Source: Pseudodesulfovibrio alkaliphilus
Lineage (GTDB): Bacteria; Desulfobacterota; Desulfovibrionia; Desulfovibrionales; Desulfovibrionaceae
Assembly (NCBI RefSeq): GCF_009729555.1
Contig: NZ_WODC01000006.1
Span: 62,001 to 126,000, forward strand
Reading direction: 5' to 3'
Length of the DNA stretch: 64,000 bases
A program made the translations under genes and the position numbers. Below, one piece after another: positions 55,484-64,000 of this stretch (position 1 is the stretch's first letter; every line of letters starts with the position of its first letter). The notes beneath the pieces were generated by a model that searched no databases, had not been told where the DNA came from, and saw only the letters and a list, made by a program, of their open reading frames with translations.

Positions 55484-57421
55484 GTGCAGATCGAAGTCTC
55501 CGGGAACCGGATCGACGTGGCCGACGGCGCGTCGTGCGCCGATGCCCTGCAACAGGGCGTCTCCAAGAAGCAGTTCAAGAACGTGGTGGCCGCCCGGTGC
55601 GGTACGACCGTCCTTGACCTGACCGCGCCCGTTCCCGGCACCTGCACTGCCCTGGAGCCCGTCTTCGCCGACAGCGGGGAAGGGCTCGACATCATCCGCC
55701 ACTCCACCGCCCACCTCATGGCCGAGGCGGTCAAGAAGCTCTTTCCCACGGCCAAAGTGACCATTGGCCCGGCCATCAAGGACGGCTTTTATTACGATTT
55801 CGATTTCGAACGCCCCTTCACTCCCGAGGACCTTGCGGCCATTGAGCAGGAGATGCAGCGTTCGGTGGGTGCCAACAAGGATTTTTCCTGCCGGACCATG
55901 AGCGCCGATGAGGCGCGGGATTTCTTTTCGGCCATGGGGGAGACCTACAAGGGCGAACTCATCGACGATCTGGGCGGCGACACCTTCACCGTCTATTCCC
56001 ATGGCGAGTTTGCGGATTTGTGCCGGGGGCCCCATGTGCCGCGCACTGGTATGCTCAAGGCTTTCAAGCTGCTCTCGGTGGCCGGAGCCTACTGGCGCGG
56101 CAGCGAAAAGAACAAGCAGCTCCAGCGTATCTACGGCACGGCCTGGTCCGAGCCCAAGGCCCTCAAGAAATACCTCGACAGGATCGAGGAGGCCAAAAAG
56201 CGCGATCACCGCAAGCTGGGCGCCCAGCTCGACCTCTTCTCCACCCACGAGGACGTGGGCGGCGGCATGATCCTGTGGCACCCCAAGGGCGGGCTGATCC
56301 GGTCCATTCTTGAGGACTTCGAGCGCAAGGAGCACCTCAAGCGCGGCTACCAGATCGTCCAGGGGCCGCTCATCCTCAAGCGCGAGTTGTGGGAGAAGTC
56401 CGGCCACTACGACAACTACCGCGAAAACATGTATTTCACCGAGATCGACGAGCAGGGCTACGGCATCAAGCCTATGAACTGTCTCTCGCACATGCTCATC
56501 TTCAAGCGCAAGATACAAAGCTACCGCGACCTGCCCCAGCGCTATTTCGAGCTTGGCGTGGTGCATCGGCACGAGAAGTCAGGCGTGCTCCACGGCCTGA
56601 TGCGCGTGCGCTCCTTCACCCAGGACGATGCCCATCTCATCTGCCGCCCGGACCAGCTCCAGGAAGAGATCATCGGCGTCTTCAACTTCGTGCGCGACAT
56701 CATGGACCTCTTCGGCTTCACCTTTGAGGCCGAGATTTCCACCCGGCCGGAAAAGTCCGTGGGTACCGATGCCGACTGGGAGCTGGCCACCGCCGCACTG
56801 AAGGACGCCCTCGACGCGCTGGGCAAGCCCTATGCCATCAACGAGGGCGACGGCGCCTTCTATGGACCCAAGATCGACATCATCCTGCGCGATTCGTTGG
56901 AACGGCGCTGGCAATGCGCTACAATCCAATGCGATTTTACCTTGCCAGAGCGGTTTGACTTGGTATATGTCGGCGAGGACGGTGAGCGCCACCGGCCGGT
57001 CATGCTGCATCGGGTCATTCTCGGCTCCATCGAACGGTTCATAGGTGTGCTCATTGAGCATTTCGCCGGGGCGCTGCCTGTGTGGCTTGCTCCGGTACAG
57101 GTGCGTCTGTTGAACGTGACAGACGCCCAGGCCGAATTTACGGAGAAAGCACGGGCCTATCTGGCGGGCAGGGGGATTCGCGTCGAGGCGGACACCCGCA
57201 ACGAGAAGCTCGGATTCAAGGTGCGGGAGGCACAGGTCGAAAAGATCCCGTACATGTTGGTGGTCGGCGACAAAGAGGTGGAGGCCGGGTGCGTCAATAT
57301 TCGCTCTCGCGATGGCGAGGACCCCGGTTTGGTGACACTGGAAGAGGCCGCGCAGCTCATTCTCGACGCTGCCCAGGCCCCTTTCAAACGAGGAGGCATG
57401 CGCTATAGCTTTTCGGGGTAA
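55484..57421 (+). CDS. thrS: Threonyl-tRNA synthetase
   Basis: A 645-residue enzyme starting at GTG 55484 with AAGGAG 7 bases upstream. The domains are in standard order: TGS (1-60), editing domain ([15 protein letters not shown], with [10 protein letters not shown]), catalytic core with the zinc-binding Cys in [11 protein letters not shown], motif 2 region [23 protein letters not shown] and C-terminal anticodon-binding domain. It is the first gene of the thrS-infC-rpmI-rplT-pheST cluster. No T-box was seen in the short leader. Confidence 0.97.
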   Translation: MQIEVSGNRIDVADGASCADALQQGVSKKQFKNVVAARCGTTVLDLTAPVPGTCTALEPVFADSGEGLDIIRHSTAHLMAEAVKKLFPTAKVTIGPAIKDGFYYDFDFERPFTPEDLAAIEQEMQRSVGANKDFSCRTMSADEARDFFSAMGETYKGELIDDLGGDTFTVYSHGEFADLCRGPHVPRTGMLKAFKLLSVAGAYWRGSEKNKQLQRIYGTAWSEPKALKKYLDRIEEAKKRDHRKLGAQLDLFSTHEDVGGGMILWHPKGGLIRSILEDFERKEHLKRGYQIVQGPLILKRELWEKSGHYDNYRENMYFTEIDEQGYGIKPMNCLSHMLIFKRKIQSYRDLPQRYFELGVVHRHEKSGVLHGLMRVRSFTQDDAHLICRPDQLQEEIIGVFNFVRDIMDLFGFTFEAEISTRPEKSVGTDADWELATAALKDALDALGKPYAINEGDGAFYGPKIDIILRDSLERRWQCATIQCDFTLPERFDLVYVGEDGERHRPVMLHRVILGSIERFIGVLIEHFAGALPVWLAPVQVRLLNVTDAQAEFTEKARAYLAGRGIRVEADTRNEKLGFKVREAQVEKIPYMLVVGDKEVEAGCVNIRSRDGEDPGLVTLEEAAQLILDAAQAPFKRGGMRYSFSG

Positions 57422-57953
57422 CGACCGCCGCGGCCAGAAAAAGCAAGATCTGGTCCGGCGCAATGAGCGGATTCGCATCCCCAAGGTGCGGGTTGTGGAT
57501 GAAGACGGCGAGCAGCTGGGTGTTCTCGACACCCGTGACGCGCTTGATCGCGCCAGGGAAAAGGGCCTTGACCTGGTCGAGGTCGCGCCCAATGCGGACC
57601 CGCCGGTCTGCAAGATCATGGATTACGGCAAATTCAAGTACCAGCAGCAGAAAAAGCTGCAGGAAGCCAAGAAGAAGCAAACCGTAATCAAGATCAAGGA
57701 AGTCAAGTTCCGGCCCAAGACCGATGAGCACGACTACCAGACCAAGCTCGGTAAAATTTTGAAATTCCTGGACGACGGCGACCGCTGCAAAGTCACCGTC
57801 TTCTTCCGGGGACGCGAGATCGTCCACAAGGACCGCGGGCTCAAGATGCTTGAGCGGGTCGTGACCGATACTGCGGAAATCGCCAAAGTCGAGAGCAGGC
57901 CCATGTCAGAGGGACGGACTATGACAATGATGCTTGCTCCTGTGAAAAAATAG
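57405..57953 (+). CDS. infC: Translation initiation factor IF-3, probable AUA start
   Basis: IF-3 keeps the 30S subunit selective for initiator tRNA. The N-domain ([23 protein letters not shown]) and C-domain ([37 protein letters not shown]) are complete only if the frame is extended upstream. The GTG at 57486 would give 155 residues and cut off the N-domain helix. Going back, the only plausible start is ATA 57405, with AGGAGG (57391-57396) 8 bases before it, giving 182 residues, close to E. coli IF-3 (180). E. coli infC starts at AUU, and rare starts allow autoregulation. It overlaps thrS by 17 bp. Confidence 0.88.
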   Translation: MAFRGNDRRGQKKQDLVRRNERIRIPKVRVVDEDGEQLGVLDTRDALDRAREKGLDLVEVAPNADPPVCKIMDYGKFKYQQQKKLQEAKKKQTVIKIKEVKFRPKTDEHDYQTKLGKILKFLDDGDRCKVTVFFRGREIVHKDRGLKMLERVVTDTAEIAKVESRPMSEGRTMTMMLAPVKK

Positions 57954-57996
57954 TCGAGACTTGCAAGGGACACGCTCCCTTTCCAAGGAGGATACG

Positions 57997-58194
57997 ATGC
58001 CCAAGATCAAGACCAGACGCGCTGCCGCCAAGCGGTTCTCCAAGACCGCGACCGGCAAGTTCAAGCGTCGCAGGAAGAACCTGCGGCACATTCTGACCAA
58101 GAAGAACGCCAAGCGGAAGCGTCGCCTGGGCCAGTCCACCACGGTGGACAGCACCAACATGAAGGCGGTTCGCCGCCAGCTGCCCAACGGTTAG
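57997..58194 (+). CDS. rpmI: 50S ribosomal protein L35
   Basis: A 65-residue basic protein with the normal L35 sequence ([40 protein letters not shown]). AAGGAGG lies 6 bases before the ATG. It lies between infC and rplT as in most bacteria. Confidence 0.97.
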   Translation: MPKIKTRRAAAKRFSKTATGKFKRRRKNLRHILTKKNAKRKRRLGQSTTVDSTNMKAVRRQLPNG

Positions 58195-58228
58195 TTCGTT
58201 TCAGGCCGCGAGCCGGGTGCGTTCTTCA

Positions 58229-58252
58229 TGAATTCCGGGTGGCCGGGATTCA
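58229..58252 (+). repeat. Hairpin in the rpmI-rplT gap
   Basis: TGAATTCCGG-GTGG-CCGGGATTCA forms a 10-bp stem with one G-U pair in the 175-bp gap before rplT. No U-run follows. It may be part of an L20-binding leader, as L20 represses its own operon in other bacteria. Confidence 0.35.
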
Positions 58253-58369
58253 ACGCATCAGGCCGGAGACGGTCGGAAGCGAAGTGTGAATTCGTAAACA
58301 ATTCAAAGCAATCCGCCTCGTCGGGGGAGTCCGTCCGGCCCGGGAGGTATTAAGAGATGGAGGTTTGAC

Positions 58370-58723
58370 ATGAGAGTTAAACGCGGCGTCGCCGCCAAGA
58401 AGCGTCACAAGAAATATCTCAAGATGGCCAAGGGCTACCGCGGAGCCGGCAGCCGCCTGTACCGCACTGCCAGGGAGCGGGTAGAGAAGGCCCTGTGCCA
58501 CGCCTACCGCGACCGCAAGGCCAAGAAACGCGAGTTCCGCAAACTGTGGATCATGCGTATTAATGCCGCCGCCCGCATCAACGGCATGTCCTACAGCCGC
58601 CTGATGGACGGTCTGAAAAAGGCCGGGATCGAGCTGAACCGCAAGGTGCTGGCCGATATGGCCGTGCGCGATCCCCAGGTGTTCGCGAAAGTCGCAGAGG
58701 CCGCCAAAGTCAAGGTGAGCTAG
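58370..58723 (+). CDS. rplT: 50S ribosomal protein L20
   Basis: A 117-residue protein of normal length and sequence ([60 protein letters not shown]). It organises 23S rRNA early in 50S assembly. GGAGG precedes the ATG. The stop is 2 bases before the pheS start. Confidence 0.97.
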   Translation: MRVKRGVAAKKRHKKYLKMAKGYRGAGSRLYRTARERVEKALCHAYRDRKAKKREFRKLWIMRINAAARINGMSYSRLMDGLKKAGIELNRKVLADMAVRDPQVFAKVAEAAKVKVS

Positions 58724-58725
58724 AC

Positions 58726-59778
58726 GTGAGTGATGTATTGAAGTCCTTCCTGGAAGGACTCGACAGCCTGGCCCGGGATTGCGAATCGCGCAAGGGCCAG
58801 GCTTGTTCGTTGAAGGAGCTGGAGGAGCTGCGCATCGAGTTCCTCGGTCGCAAGGGCAGGCTGGCCCAGTCCATGGGCCAACTCGGCCGTCTGGACGGCG
58901 AGGCCAAGCCCGCTGGCGGCAGAAAGGCCAACGAAGTCAAGCAGCGCATCACCGCGCTGCTCGACTCGTGGCAGGACGAGCTTGACCGCGCCGAGACCGA
59001 CCGCACCCTGTCCAGGTTTGATCCCACCATGCCCGGACGCAGACCCTGGGCCGGCTCGCTTCATCCCGTTACCCTGGTCATGGGCGAAATATGCGATGTG
59101 CTCACCGGGCTCGGTTTCGAGCATGCGGCAGGGCCTGAGGTGGAAAACGACTGGAACAATTTCGAGGCCCTGAACATTCCGCCTGAGCATCCGGCGCGAG
59201 ACATGCAGGACACCCTTTACGTCTCCGAGCGCATCGTGTTGCGCACCCACACCTCGCCCATGCAGATACGGAGCATGCTCAAGCGCCAGCCGCCGTTGGC
59301 GGTCATCGCGCCCGGCAAGGTCTACCGCCGCGACTCGGACCTGACCCACACCCCCATGTTTCACCAGATCGAGGGGCTGCTGGTGGACCGCGACGTGTCC
59401 ATGGGCGACCTGCGCGGCACCCTGACCGCCTTTGTCCGCCAGCTCTTCGGGGCAAATACCGAGGTGCGCTTCCGGCCGAGCTTCTTTCCCTTTACCGAGC
59501 CCAGCGCCGAGGTGGACATCTCCTGCGTCATGTGCGGCGGACAGGGGGCCAGGGACGGCGCAGCCTGTCGCGTGTGCAAGGGCACGGGCTGGGTTGAAAT
59601 CCTCGGGTGCGGCATGGTTGATCCCAATGTCTTCAAGTCCGTGGGCTACGATCCCGAGGTCTACACCGGGTTCGCCTTCGGCCTGGGCGTCGAGCGGGTG
59701 GCCATGCTCAAATACGGCATCGGCGATCTGCGCATGTTCTTCGAGAACGATGTCCGCTTCCTCGAACAGTTCGCCTAG
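58726..59778 (+). CDS. pheS: Phenylalanyl-tRNA synthetase alpha subunit
   Basis: A 350-residue subunit starting at GTG 58726. It has the N-terminal coiled coil, then class II motifs: [40 protein letters not shown], motif 2 [22 protein letters not shown] and motif 3 [19 protein letters not shown]. An unusual [20 protein letters not shown] segment gives two CxxC pairs, a zinc site seen in many bacterial PheS proteins. Confidence 0.97.
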   Translation: MSDVLKSFLEGLDSLARDCESRKGQACSLKELEELRIEFLGRKGRLAQSMGQLGRLDGEAKPAGGRKANEVKQRITALLDSWQDELDRAETDRTLSRFDPTMPGRRPWAGSLHPVTLVMGEICDVLTGLGFEHAAGPEVENDWNNFEALNIPPEHPARDMQDTLYVSERIVLRTHTSPMQIRSMLKRQPPLAVIAPGKVYRRDSDLTHTPMFHQIEGLLVDRDVSMGDLRGTLTAFVRQLFGANTEVRFRPSFFPFTEPSAEVDISCVMCGGQGARDGAACRVCKGTGWVEILGCGMVDPNVFKSVGYDPEVYTGFAFGLGVERVAMLKYGIGDLRMFFENDVRFLEQFA

Positions 59779-59837
59779 CCCGGCCTTGCGGGTCGGTGCT
59801 GACCGTGTATTAACTTCTCATCGACAACGGTAGTGCA

Positions 59838-62246
59838 ATGCTTGTCAGTCTAGATTGGTTGCGTGAATTCGTGCCCTTTGAGGGCGAACCCCAGGCCCTG
59901 GGCGACCGGCTCACCATGCTCGGCCTCGAGCTCGACGGCATCCACGATCCCTTTGAGGCCGTGAGCGATCTGGTGGTGGGCCATGTGGTCGAGTGCGGAC
60001 CGCATCCCGAGGCGGACAAGCTCTCGGTCTGCCGCGTGGACGTGGGCGACGAGGTGCTCGATATCGTCTGCGGAGCGCCCAACGTGGCAGCCGGACAGAA
60101 GGTTCCGGTGGCCAGAGTGGGCACCACCATGCCCGGCGGGCTGAAGATCAAGAAGGCCAAGCTGCGCGGCGTCCCGTCCAACGGCATGATCTGCTCCGAG
60201 CGCGAGCTGGGCTTTTCCGACGATCATGAAGGCATCTGGGTGCTCGACAGCGCCCTGAAGCCCGGCATCCGGCTGACCGATGCCCTGGGTCTGGAGCGCG
60301 TGGTCTTTGATTTCGACATCACGCCCAACCGGGCCGACTGTCTTTCCATTCTCGGCTTTGCCCGCGAGACGGCCCTGGCCTTTGACCTGCCTCTGACCCT
60401 GCCAGCCCTCGACCTTGTCGAAGCGGGTGGCAACGCGGCCGACGAGGTGCGTATCGTCATCGACGATCCCGAGCTGTGCCCGCTCTACAACGGGCGTATC
60501 CTGCGTGGCGTGACCACGCGCAAGGGGCCGGACTGGATGCGATTCCGCCTCCTGGCCCTTGGTCAGCGGCCCATCAGCAACATTGTTGACTGCACCAACT
60601 ACATCATGTTCGAGCTGGGCCAGCCCCTGCACGCTTTTGACCTCGACCTGATCGAGGGCGGCACCATCCGTGTCGCGCCGGCCACGGACGGCATGCGCTT
60701 CACCACCCTGGACGGCCACGAGCGCACCCTGACCGCGGCCGACCTGCTCATTTGGGACGGGGTCAAGCCCGTGGCCCTGGCGGGCGTCATGGGCGGACTC
60801 AACTCCGAAATGCACGACGGCTCCACCAATGTCCTGCTCGAAGCAGCGATATTCAGGCCAGGCACCATCCGCAAGACCGCTCGCAGGCTCGCGCTGCCCT
60901 CGGACGCCTCCTACCGCTTCGAGCGCGGGGTGGACCAGGTCATGAACCGTTTCTGCCTTGACCGCGCAGCGCAGCTCATGGCCGAAACCTCGGGCGGCTC
61001 GGTGGTCTCGGGCGTGACCAGCGCCGAACCCAAGCCCTGGCGCGACCGCACCCACATCTATCGCCATGATCGCTGCATGCGGCTGCTCGGCCTTGATCTG
61101 GAGCCGGAGTTCGCCAGGAAGGTCTTCACCCTCGAAGGGTGCGGCGTGGACGACAGCGATCCTGCCTGCTGGACCGTTTCCTCGCCCTCGCACCGGCTCG
61201 ACCTGGAGCGCGAGGTGGACCTGTACGAGGAAGTGGGCCGTGTCTACGGGCTGGACCGGATTCCGGCCGTGCTGCCTCGGGTGGCCAAGTCGCTGGAGGG
61301 CATTGTCTCTGGCGAGACCGAGTACGGCTTCATCGGCCGGGTCAAGTCCTGGGGTGCGGGAGTGGGCCTCAACGAGGCCATCAACTACAGCTTCGTGGGC
61401 GCCGACGATCTCGACCGCCTGGGGTTGCCCGCACAGGGGCGCGTGTTCATCGCCAACCCTTTGAGCGAGGAGCAGAACGTCATGCGTACTGCCCTGGCCC
61501 CGGGTCTGCTCAATACTCTCAAACATAATCTTTCCAAGGGAAACAACCATATCCGCGTCTTTGAGGTGGCCAAGCGGTTCGTGGCCGACCCAGAGTCGGA
61601 CACCGAAACGCGAGAGCACTCGGGTCTGGGCATTCTGCTCTATGGCCCGCGCCATGCGGCCGAGTGGCCCTGGCAGGGCGGAGACGCGGACTATCTCGAC
61701 CTCAAGGGGCATGTGGAACATCTGGTGCAGAGCCATCTCAAGCTTTCCGCTCCCCAGTGCGCTCTGGCCGGTGAGCATCCTTTCCTCAGTCCGTGCGTGG
61801 AGGTGCGGGTGGAGGGTCGCCTTGTGGGCGTTATGGGCCGGGTTCGCGAGGAGATGGCCGACTTCTATCATGCCCGCAAAGAGGTCTGGCTGGCGGAACT
61901 GGATCTCGACGCACTGCGCGAGCTGTCCGCGGCCCACAGGATCGGGTTCTCTCCGCTGCCCGTGTTCCCGCCCAGCCGCCGCGACGTGACTGTCATCGGT
62001 CCCACCACCCTCAAGGCCCAGGCCATCCGCGAGGTCATCGAGGGAGTGGGGGTGGACATTCTGGAATCCGTGGAGCTGGTGGCCGAGTTCGTGCCCCAGG
62101 ATCAGCAGGAGGGTCGCGAGGAGCGCAACCTTTCCTTCAGGCTGACCTATCGCCACCCGGCCCGGACCCTCAAGGACACCCAGGTGGACAAGGAACACGC
62201 CAGGATTCTCGACGCCCTGACATCCGCCCTTCCGGTTCGGTTCTAA
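59838..62246 (+). CDS. pheT: Phenylalanyl-tRNA synthetase beta subunit
   Basis: An 802-residue subunit with all expected parts: tRNA-binding OB domain (40-150, VGHVVECGPHPEADKLSVC), B3/B4 editing domain, B5 domain (about 400-470), catalytic-like core (SWGAGVGLNEAINYSFV, NPLSEEQNVMRTALAPGLL) and C-terminal anticodon-binding FDX domain (FPPSRRDVTVIG). The ribosome site is weak (GGTAG), but no better start exists. A terminator follows. Confidence 0.97.
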   Translation: MLVSLDWLREFVPFEGEPQALGDRLTMLGLELDGIHDPFEAVSDLVVGHVVECGPHPEADKLSVCRVDVGDEVLDIVCGAPNVAAGQKVPVARVGTTMPGGLKIKKAKLRGVPSNGMICSERELGFSDDHEGIWVLDSALKPGIRLTDALGLERVVFDFDITPNRADCLSILGFARETALAFDLPLTLPALDLVEAGGNAADEVRIVIDDPELCPLYNGRILRGVTTRKGPDWMRFRLLALGQRPISNIVDCTNYIMFELGQPLHAFDLDLIEGGTIRVAPATDGMRFTTLDGHERTLTAADLLIWDGVKPVALAGVMGGLNSEMHDGSTNVLLEAAIFRPGTIRKTARRLALPSDASYRFERGVDQVMNRFCLDRAAQLMAETSGGSVVSGVTSAEPKPWRDRTHIYRHDRCMRLLGLDLEPEFARKVFTLEGCGVDDSDPACWTVSSPSHRLDLEREVDLYEEVGRVYGLDRIPAVLPRVAKSLEGIVSGETEYGFIGRVKSWGAGVGLNEAINYSFVGADDLDRLGLPAQGRVFIANPLSEEQNVMRTALAPGLLNTLKHNLSKGNNHIRVFEVAKRFVADPESDTETREHSGLGILLYGPRHAAEWPWQGGDADYLDLKGHVEHLVQSHLKLSAPQCALAGEHPFLSPCVEVRVEGRLVGVMGRVREEMADFYHARKEVWLAELDLDALRELSAAHRIGFSPLPVFPPSRRDVTVIGPTTLKAQAIREVIEGVGVDILESVELVAEFVPQDQQEGREERNLSFRLTYRHPARTLKDTQVDKEHARILDALTSALPVRF

Positions 62247-62273
62247 CCTGTACGGCCCTGTTGTTGCCTTCTT

Positions 62274-62310
62274 CGGCCCTGTTCCTTTCGCGAGGGGCAG
62301 GGCCGTTTTT
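62274..62310 (+). terminator. Terminator of the thrS-pheT operon
   Basis: CGGCCCTG pairs with CAGGGCCG around a 16-base loop, followed by TTTTTCTT. Confidence 0.85.
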
Positions 62311-62338
62311 CTTCGCGGTGCAACGGGATGCAAAGCTG

Positions 62339-62367
62339 TTGAAGGGAGCGGGGTGATTTGCTAGTTT
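62339..62367 (+). promoter_or_regulatory. Promoter of merR-type gene, possibly leaderless
   Basis: TTGAAG (62339-62344), a 17-base spacer and TAGTTT (62362-62367). The ATG at 62374 is only 6 bases past the -10 element, so transcription would begin at or next to the start codon. Confidence 0.4.
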
Positions 62368-62373
62368 GCACAA

Positions 62374-62682
62374 ATGGAAGAGTTGCAGGAGTTCAAACGG
62401 TACAAGATAGGTCAGGCCGCACGCGAGATCGGGGTCAAGACCTATGTGCTGCGTTTTTGGGAGGGCGAGTTTGAGGAGATCGAGCCCATCCGCACCGAAA
62501 GCGGACAGCGCCTTTACACCGAAGAACATCTTGAAATAATTCGTGAAATTAAGCGCCTGCTGTACGACGAAAAGTTGACCATCGACGGAGCAAAGCGCAA
62601 GCTGCGCAGCCGCGAGCAAGGGGGGCTGCTGCGCGAGATTCATGACGAACTCCTGACTATCCGAAATCTTCTGCGGCGGTGA
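62374..62682 (+). CDS. MerR-family transcriptional regulator
   Basis: A 102-residue protein. The N-terminal MerR helix-turn-helix and wing are clear (KIGQAAREIGVKTYVLRFWEGEF, RTESGQRLYTEEHLEIIREIKRLL), followed by a short helix instead of a ligand-binding domain. The same small MerR follows pheST in many delta-proteobacteria, in place of ihfA. It lacks a good ribosome site. The target is unknown. Confidence 0.92.
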   Translation: MEELQEFKRYKIGQAAREIGVKTYVLRFWEGEFEEIEPIRTESGQRLYTEEHLEIIREIKRLLYDEKLTIDGAKRKLRSREQGGLLREIHDELLTIRNLLRR

Positions 62683-62710
62683 TCCGTCTTGGCCGCAAGA
62701 GGGTCTGACC

Positions 62711-64000
62711 ATGAACAAGCTGGCGAAAGTGGGCATCGTCGGAGCGGTTGTCGCCGCGTCGCTGGCGGCGCTGGTCCTTGGCGTCTTCTTCATCACCTTT
62801 GACATCAACAACTATCAGGGCGTCATTGCCCGCATGGTGGCTGAGAAGACCGGCAGAGAGCTGTCCTTTGGCGGGGACATTTCCCTGACCTTGTTCCCCA
62901 GGCTCGGGGTGTGCATGGAGAATGTCTCCCTGAGCGATGCGCCGGGTTTTGGCGACGGTCCCATGGCCACCGTGGGAACGGCCCGGCTTGATGTCTGCCC
63001 GCTGTCCCTTGTTTCGGGCAAGGTGCGTTTTGGCCATCTCGATATTCAGCGGGCTAGCGTGGCCCTGCGACGCGATCCCTCTGGCCGGACCAACTGGGAC
63101 GACCTGACCAGCCGGGCGGCAATGCCTGGATCGGCGGCGGAGCGCCGCGCCGGGGGCGGTGAGGCCGCGGACGGGCTTCTGGTGCTGGAGATCGAGGGAG
63201 TGAGCGTTACCGATTCCTCCCTGGCCTGGATTGATCGCGCCGGGGGGGCGAGCGTTTCCCTGAGCGATGTCTCCCTGACCACCGGGACCATCGTCCGGGG
63301 AGCGCCTTTTGGCGTGAGCTTCCAGGGCGCTGTCTGCGTCGAGGACACGGAATTGGCCGGTACACTGGAAGTGTCAGCGGCAGCGGCCTTCCCGGCAGAC
63401 TTGCCCCGAGTTGATTTTACTGACGCGACCCTCAGGGCCGTGCTGACCGGGGCAGCCGTGCCCGGCTCTCGGGCCGGGATTCTGGTCAGGGCGGAGAGCG
63501 CGTCCGTGGAGTTGCGCGGATCGGGGCAGGCCGGACATACCCTGCGCGTGGACGGGCTGACGGTCTCCGGCTACGGGGTGACGGCCCGTGCTTCAGGCTC
63601 CGTGACCGGAGTGGGCTCTGCGGCCCGGCTCACAGCCTCCGTGGGGGTGGACCCTTTTGCTGTGCGCCAGACACTGGCGGCCCTGGGCATGGATGCGCCC
63701 CGGATGGCCGACCCGGCCGCCCTGAGCCGGGCAGGAGCCACGGCGGCTCTGGTGGTGGATGCGGGCGGCTTTGATGTGCGCGAGCTGGAGGCCGTCATCG
63801 ACGACACGGCCGTTTCCGGCTCCTTCTCCCGGCGCGAGCGCGAGGGCTCGGCCCGGTACGTGCTGCGGCTTGCCATCACCAGCCTTGACCTGGACCGCTA
63901 TCTGCCCTTGTCCAAGGCGGAGCGGCCCGGTCCGCCCCCTGCGGAAGAAGGGCTCCGCGATGCAGTCCCGCTCATGGACGTTGCCTGGCTGCGCGGGTTG
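62711..64000 (+). CDS. AsmA-family protein (partial, C-terminus outside window)
   Basis: The frame is open for 430 codons to the window edge. It begins MNKLAKVGIVGAVVAASLAA, a signal-anchor helix (about 7-32), followed by the AsmA N-terminal pattern: NNYQGVIARMVAEKTGRELS, then GDISLTLFPRLGVCMENVSLSD and NVGTARLD-like VGTARLDVCPLSLVSGKVRFGHLDI. Such proteins are long beta-groove periplasmic or inner-membrane proteins linked to outer-membrane lipid homeostasis. The start is 28 bp after merR. Confidence 0.85.
   Translation, partial: MNKLAKVGIVGAVVAASLAALVLGVFFITFDINNYQGVIARMVAEKTGRELSFGGDISLTLFPRLGVCMENVSLSDAPGFGDGPMATVGTARLDVCPLSLVSGKVRFGHLDIQRASVALRRDPSGRTNWDDLTSRAAMPGSAAERRAGGGEAADGLLVLEIEGVSVTDSSLAWIDRAGGASVSLSDVSLTTGTIVRGAPFGVSFQGAVCVEDTELAGTLEVSAAAAFPADLPRVDFTDATLRAVLTGAAVPGSRAGILVRAESASVELRGSGQAGHTLRVDGLTVSGYGVTARASGSVTGVGSAARLTASVGVDPFAVRQTLAALGMDAPRMADPAALSRAGATAALVVDAGGFDVRELEAVIDDTAVSGSFSRREREGSARYVLRLAITSLDLDRYLPLSKAERPGPPPAEEGLRDAVPLMDVAWLRGL

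Overview
The window is a GC-rich chromosomal segment that reads as a member of the Desulfovibrionaceae (Desulfovibrio/Pseudodesulfovibrio type). The grounds are a cluster-III-like molybdenum nitrogenase operon with nifI1/nifI2, many PAS/Cache two-component proteins, a MoeA-PBP fusion, a small Desulfovibrio-type ferredoxin, and a gene that is only readable if UGA encodes selenocysteine. No insertion sequence, prophage or CRISPR array was seen. The assignment is inferred from gene content and was not tested by a search.

Layout. (1) 1-11.4 kb: a signalling block. A truncated PAS sensor and a Rossmann-PAS histidine kinase flank a long minus-strand operon that starts at a sigma-54 promoter near 10.47 kb. 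The operon runs Cache histidine kinase, three tandem stand-alone receivers, a TauE/SafE exporter, a small membrane protein, a PAS histidine kinase and an NtrC-type regulator. A fourth related receiver and a PEP-synthase-like protein run the other way (10.96-14.06 kb). (2) 14.1-17.5 kb: a probable zinc locus with a YraQ-type permease, a DUF1980/TIGR03943 partner, a Fur/Zur regulator and a His-rich ZnuA, with overlapping palindromes upstream of znuA. (3) 17.8-32.6 kb: nitrogen fixation. nifV and a repeat protein run leftward. nifH-nifI1-nifI2-nifD-nifK-(NifB-like)-2Fe2S ferredoxin-nifE-nifN-nifB run rightward from a textbook -24/-12 promoter, and a GAF-type nifA converges on the end. (4) 33-36.5 kb: pstS-pstC-pstA without pstB or phoU. 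(5) 36.6-45.3 kb: chemoreceptor, YgiQ radical-SAM protein, DEAD-box helicase, NAD kinase and citrate synthase. (6) 45.7-55.1 kb: a Tat-exported FeS protein with a small cytochrome-b-like partner, CsaA-like protein, isochorismatase, MoeA-PBP fusion, M29 aminopeptidase, ferredoxin, a conserved four-gene string (YkgJ, unknown, TPR, HEAT-like) and a DsrE-like selenoprotein. (7) 55.3-64 kb: tRNA-Val, then thrS-infC-rpmI-rplT-pheS-pheT, a MerR regulator and the start of an AsmA-family protein.

The most notable items are four. First, a DsrE-family gene (54806-55126, minus) has an in-frame UGA at the first position of its CxxC motif, followed by a correctly spaced stem-loop. Second, a full-length NifB paralogue between nifK and nifE has lost every radical-SAM cysteine but keeps the barrel and the NifX-like domain. 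Third, infC probably starts at AUA inside the end of thrS. Fourth, four paralogous single-domain receivers cluster around one sigma-54-driven operon.
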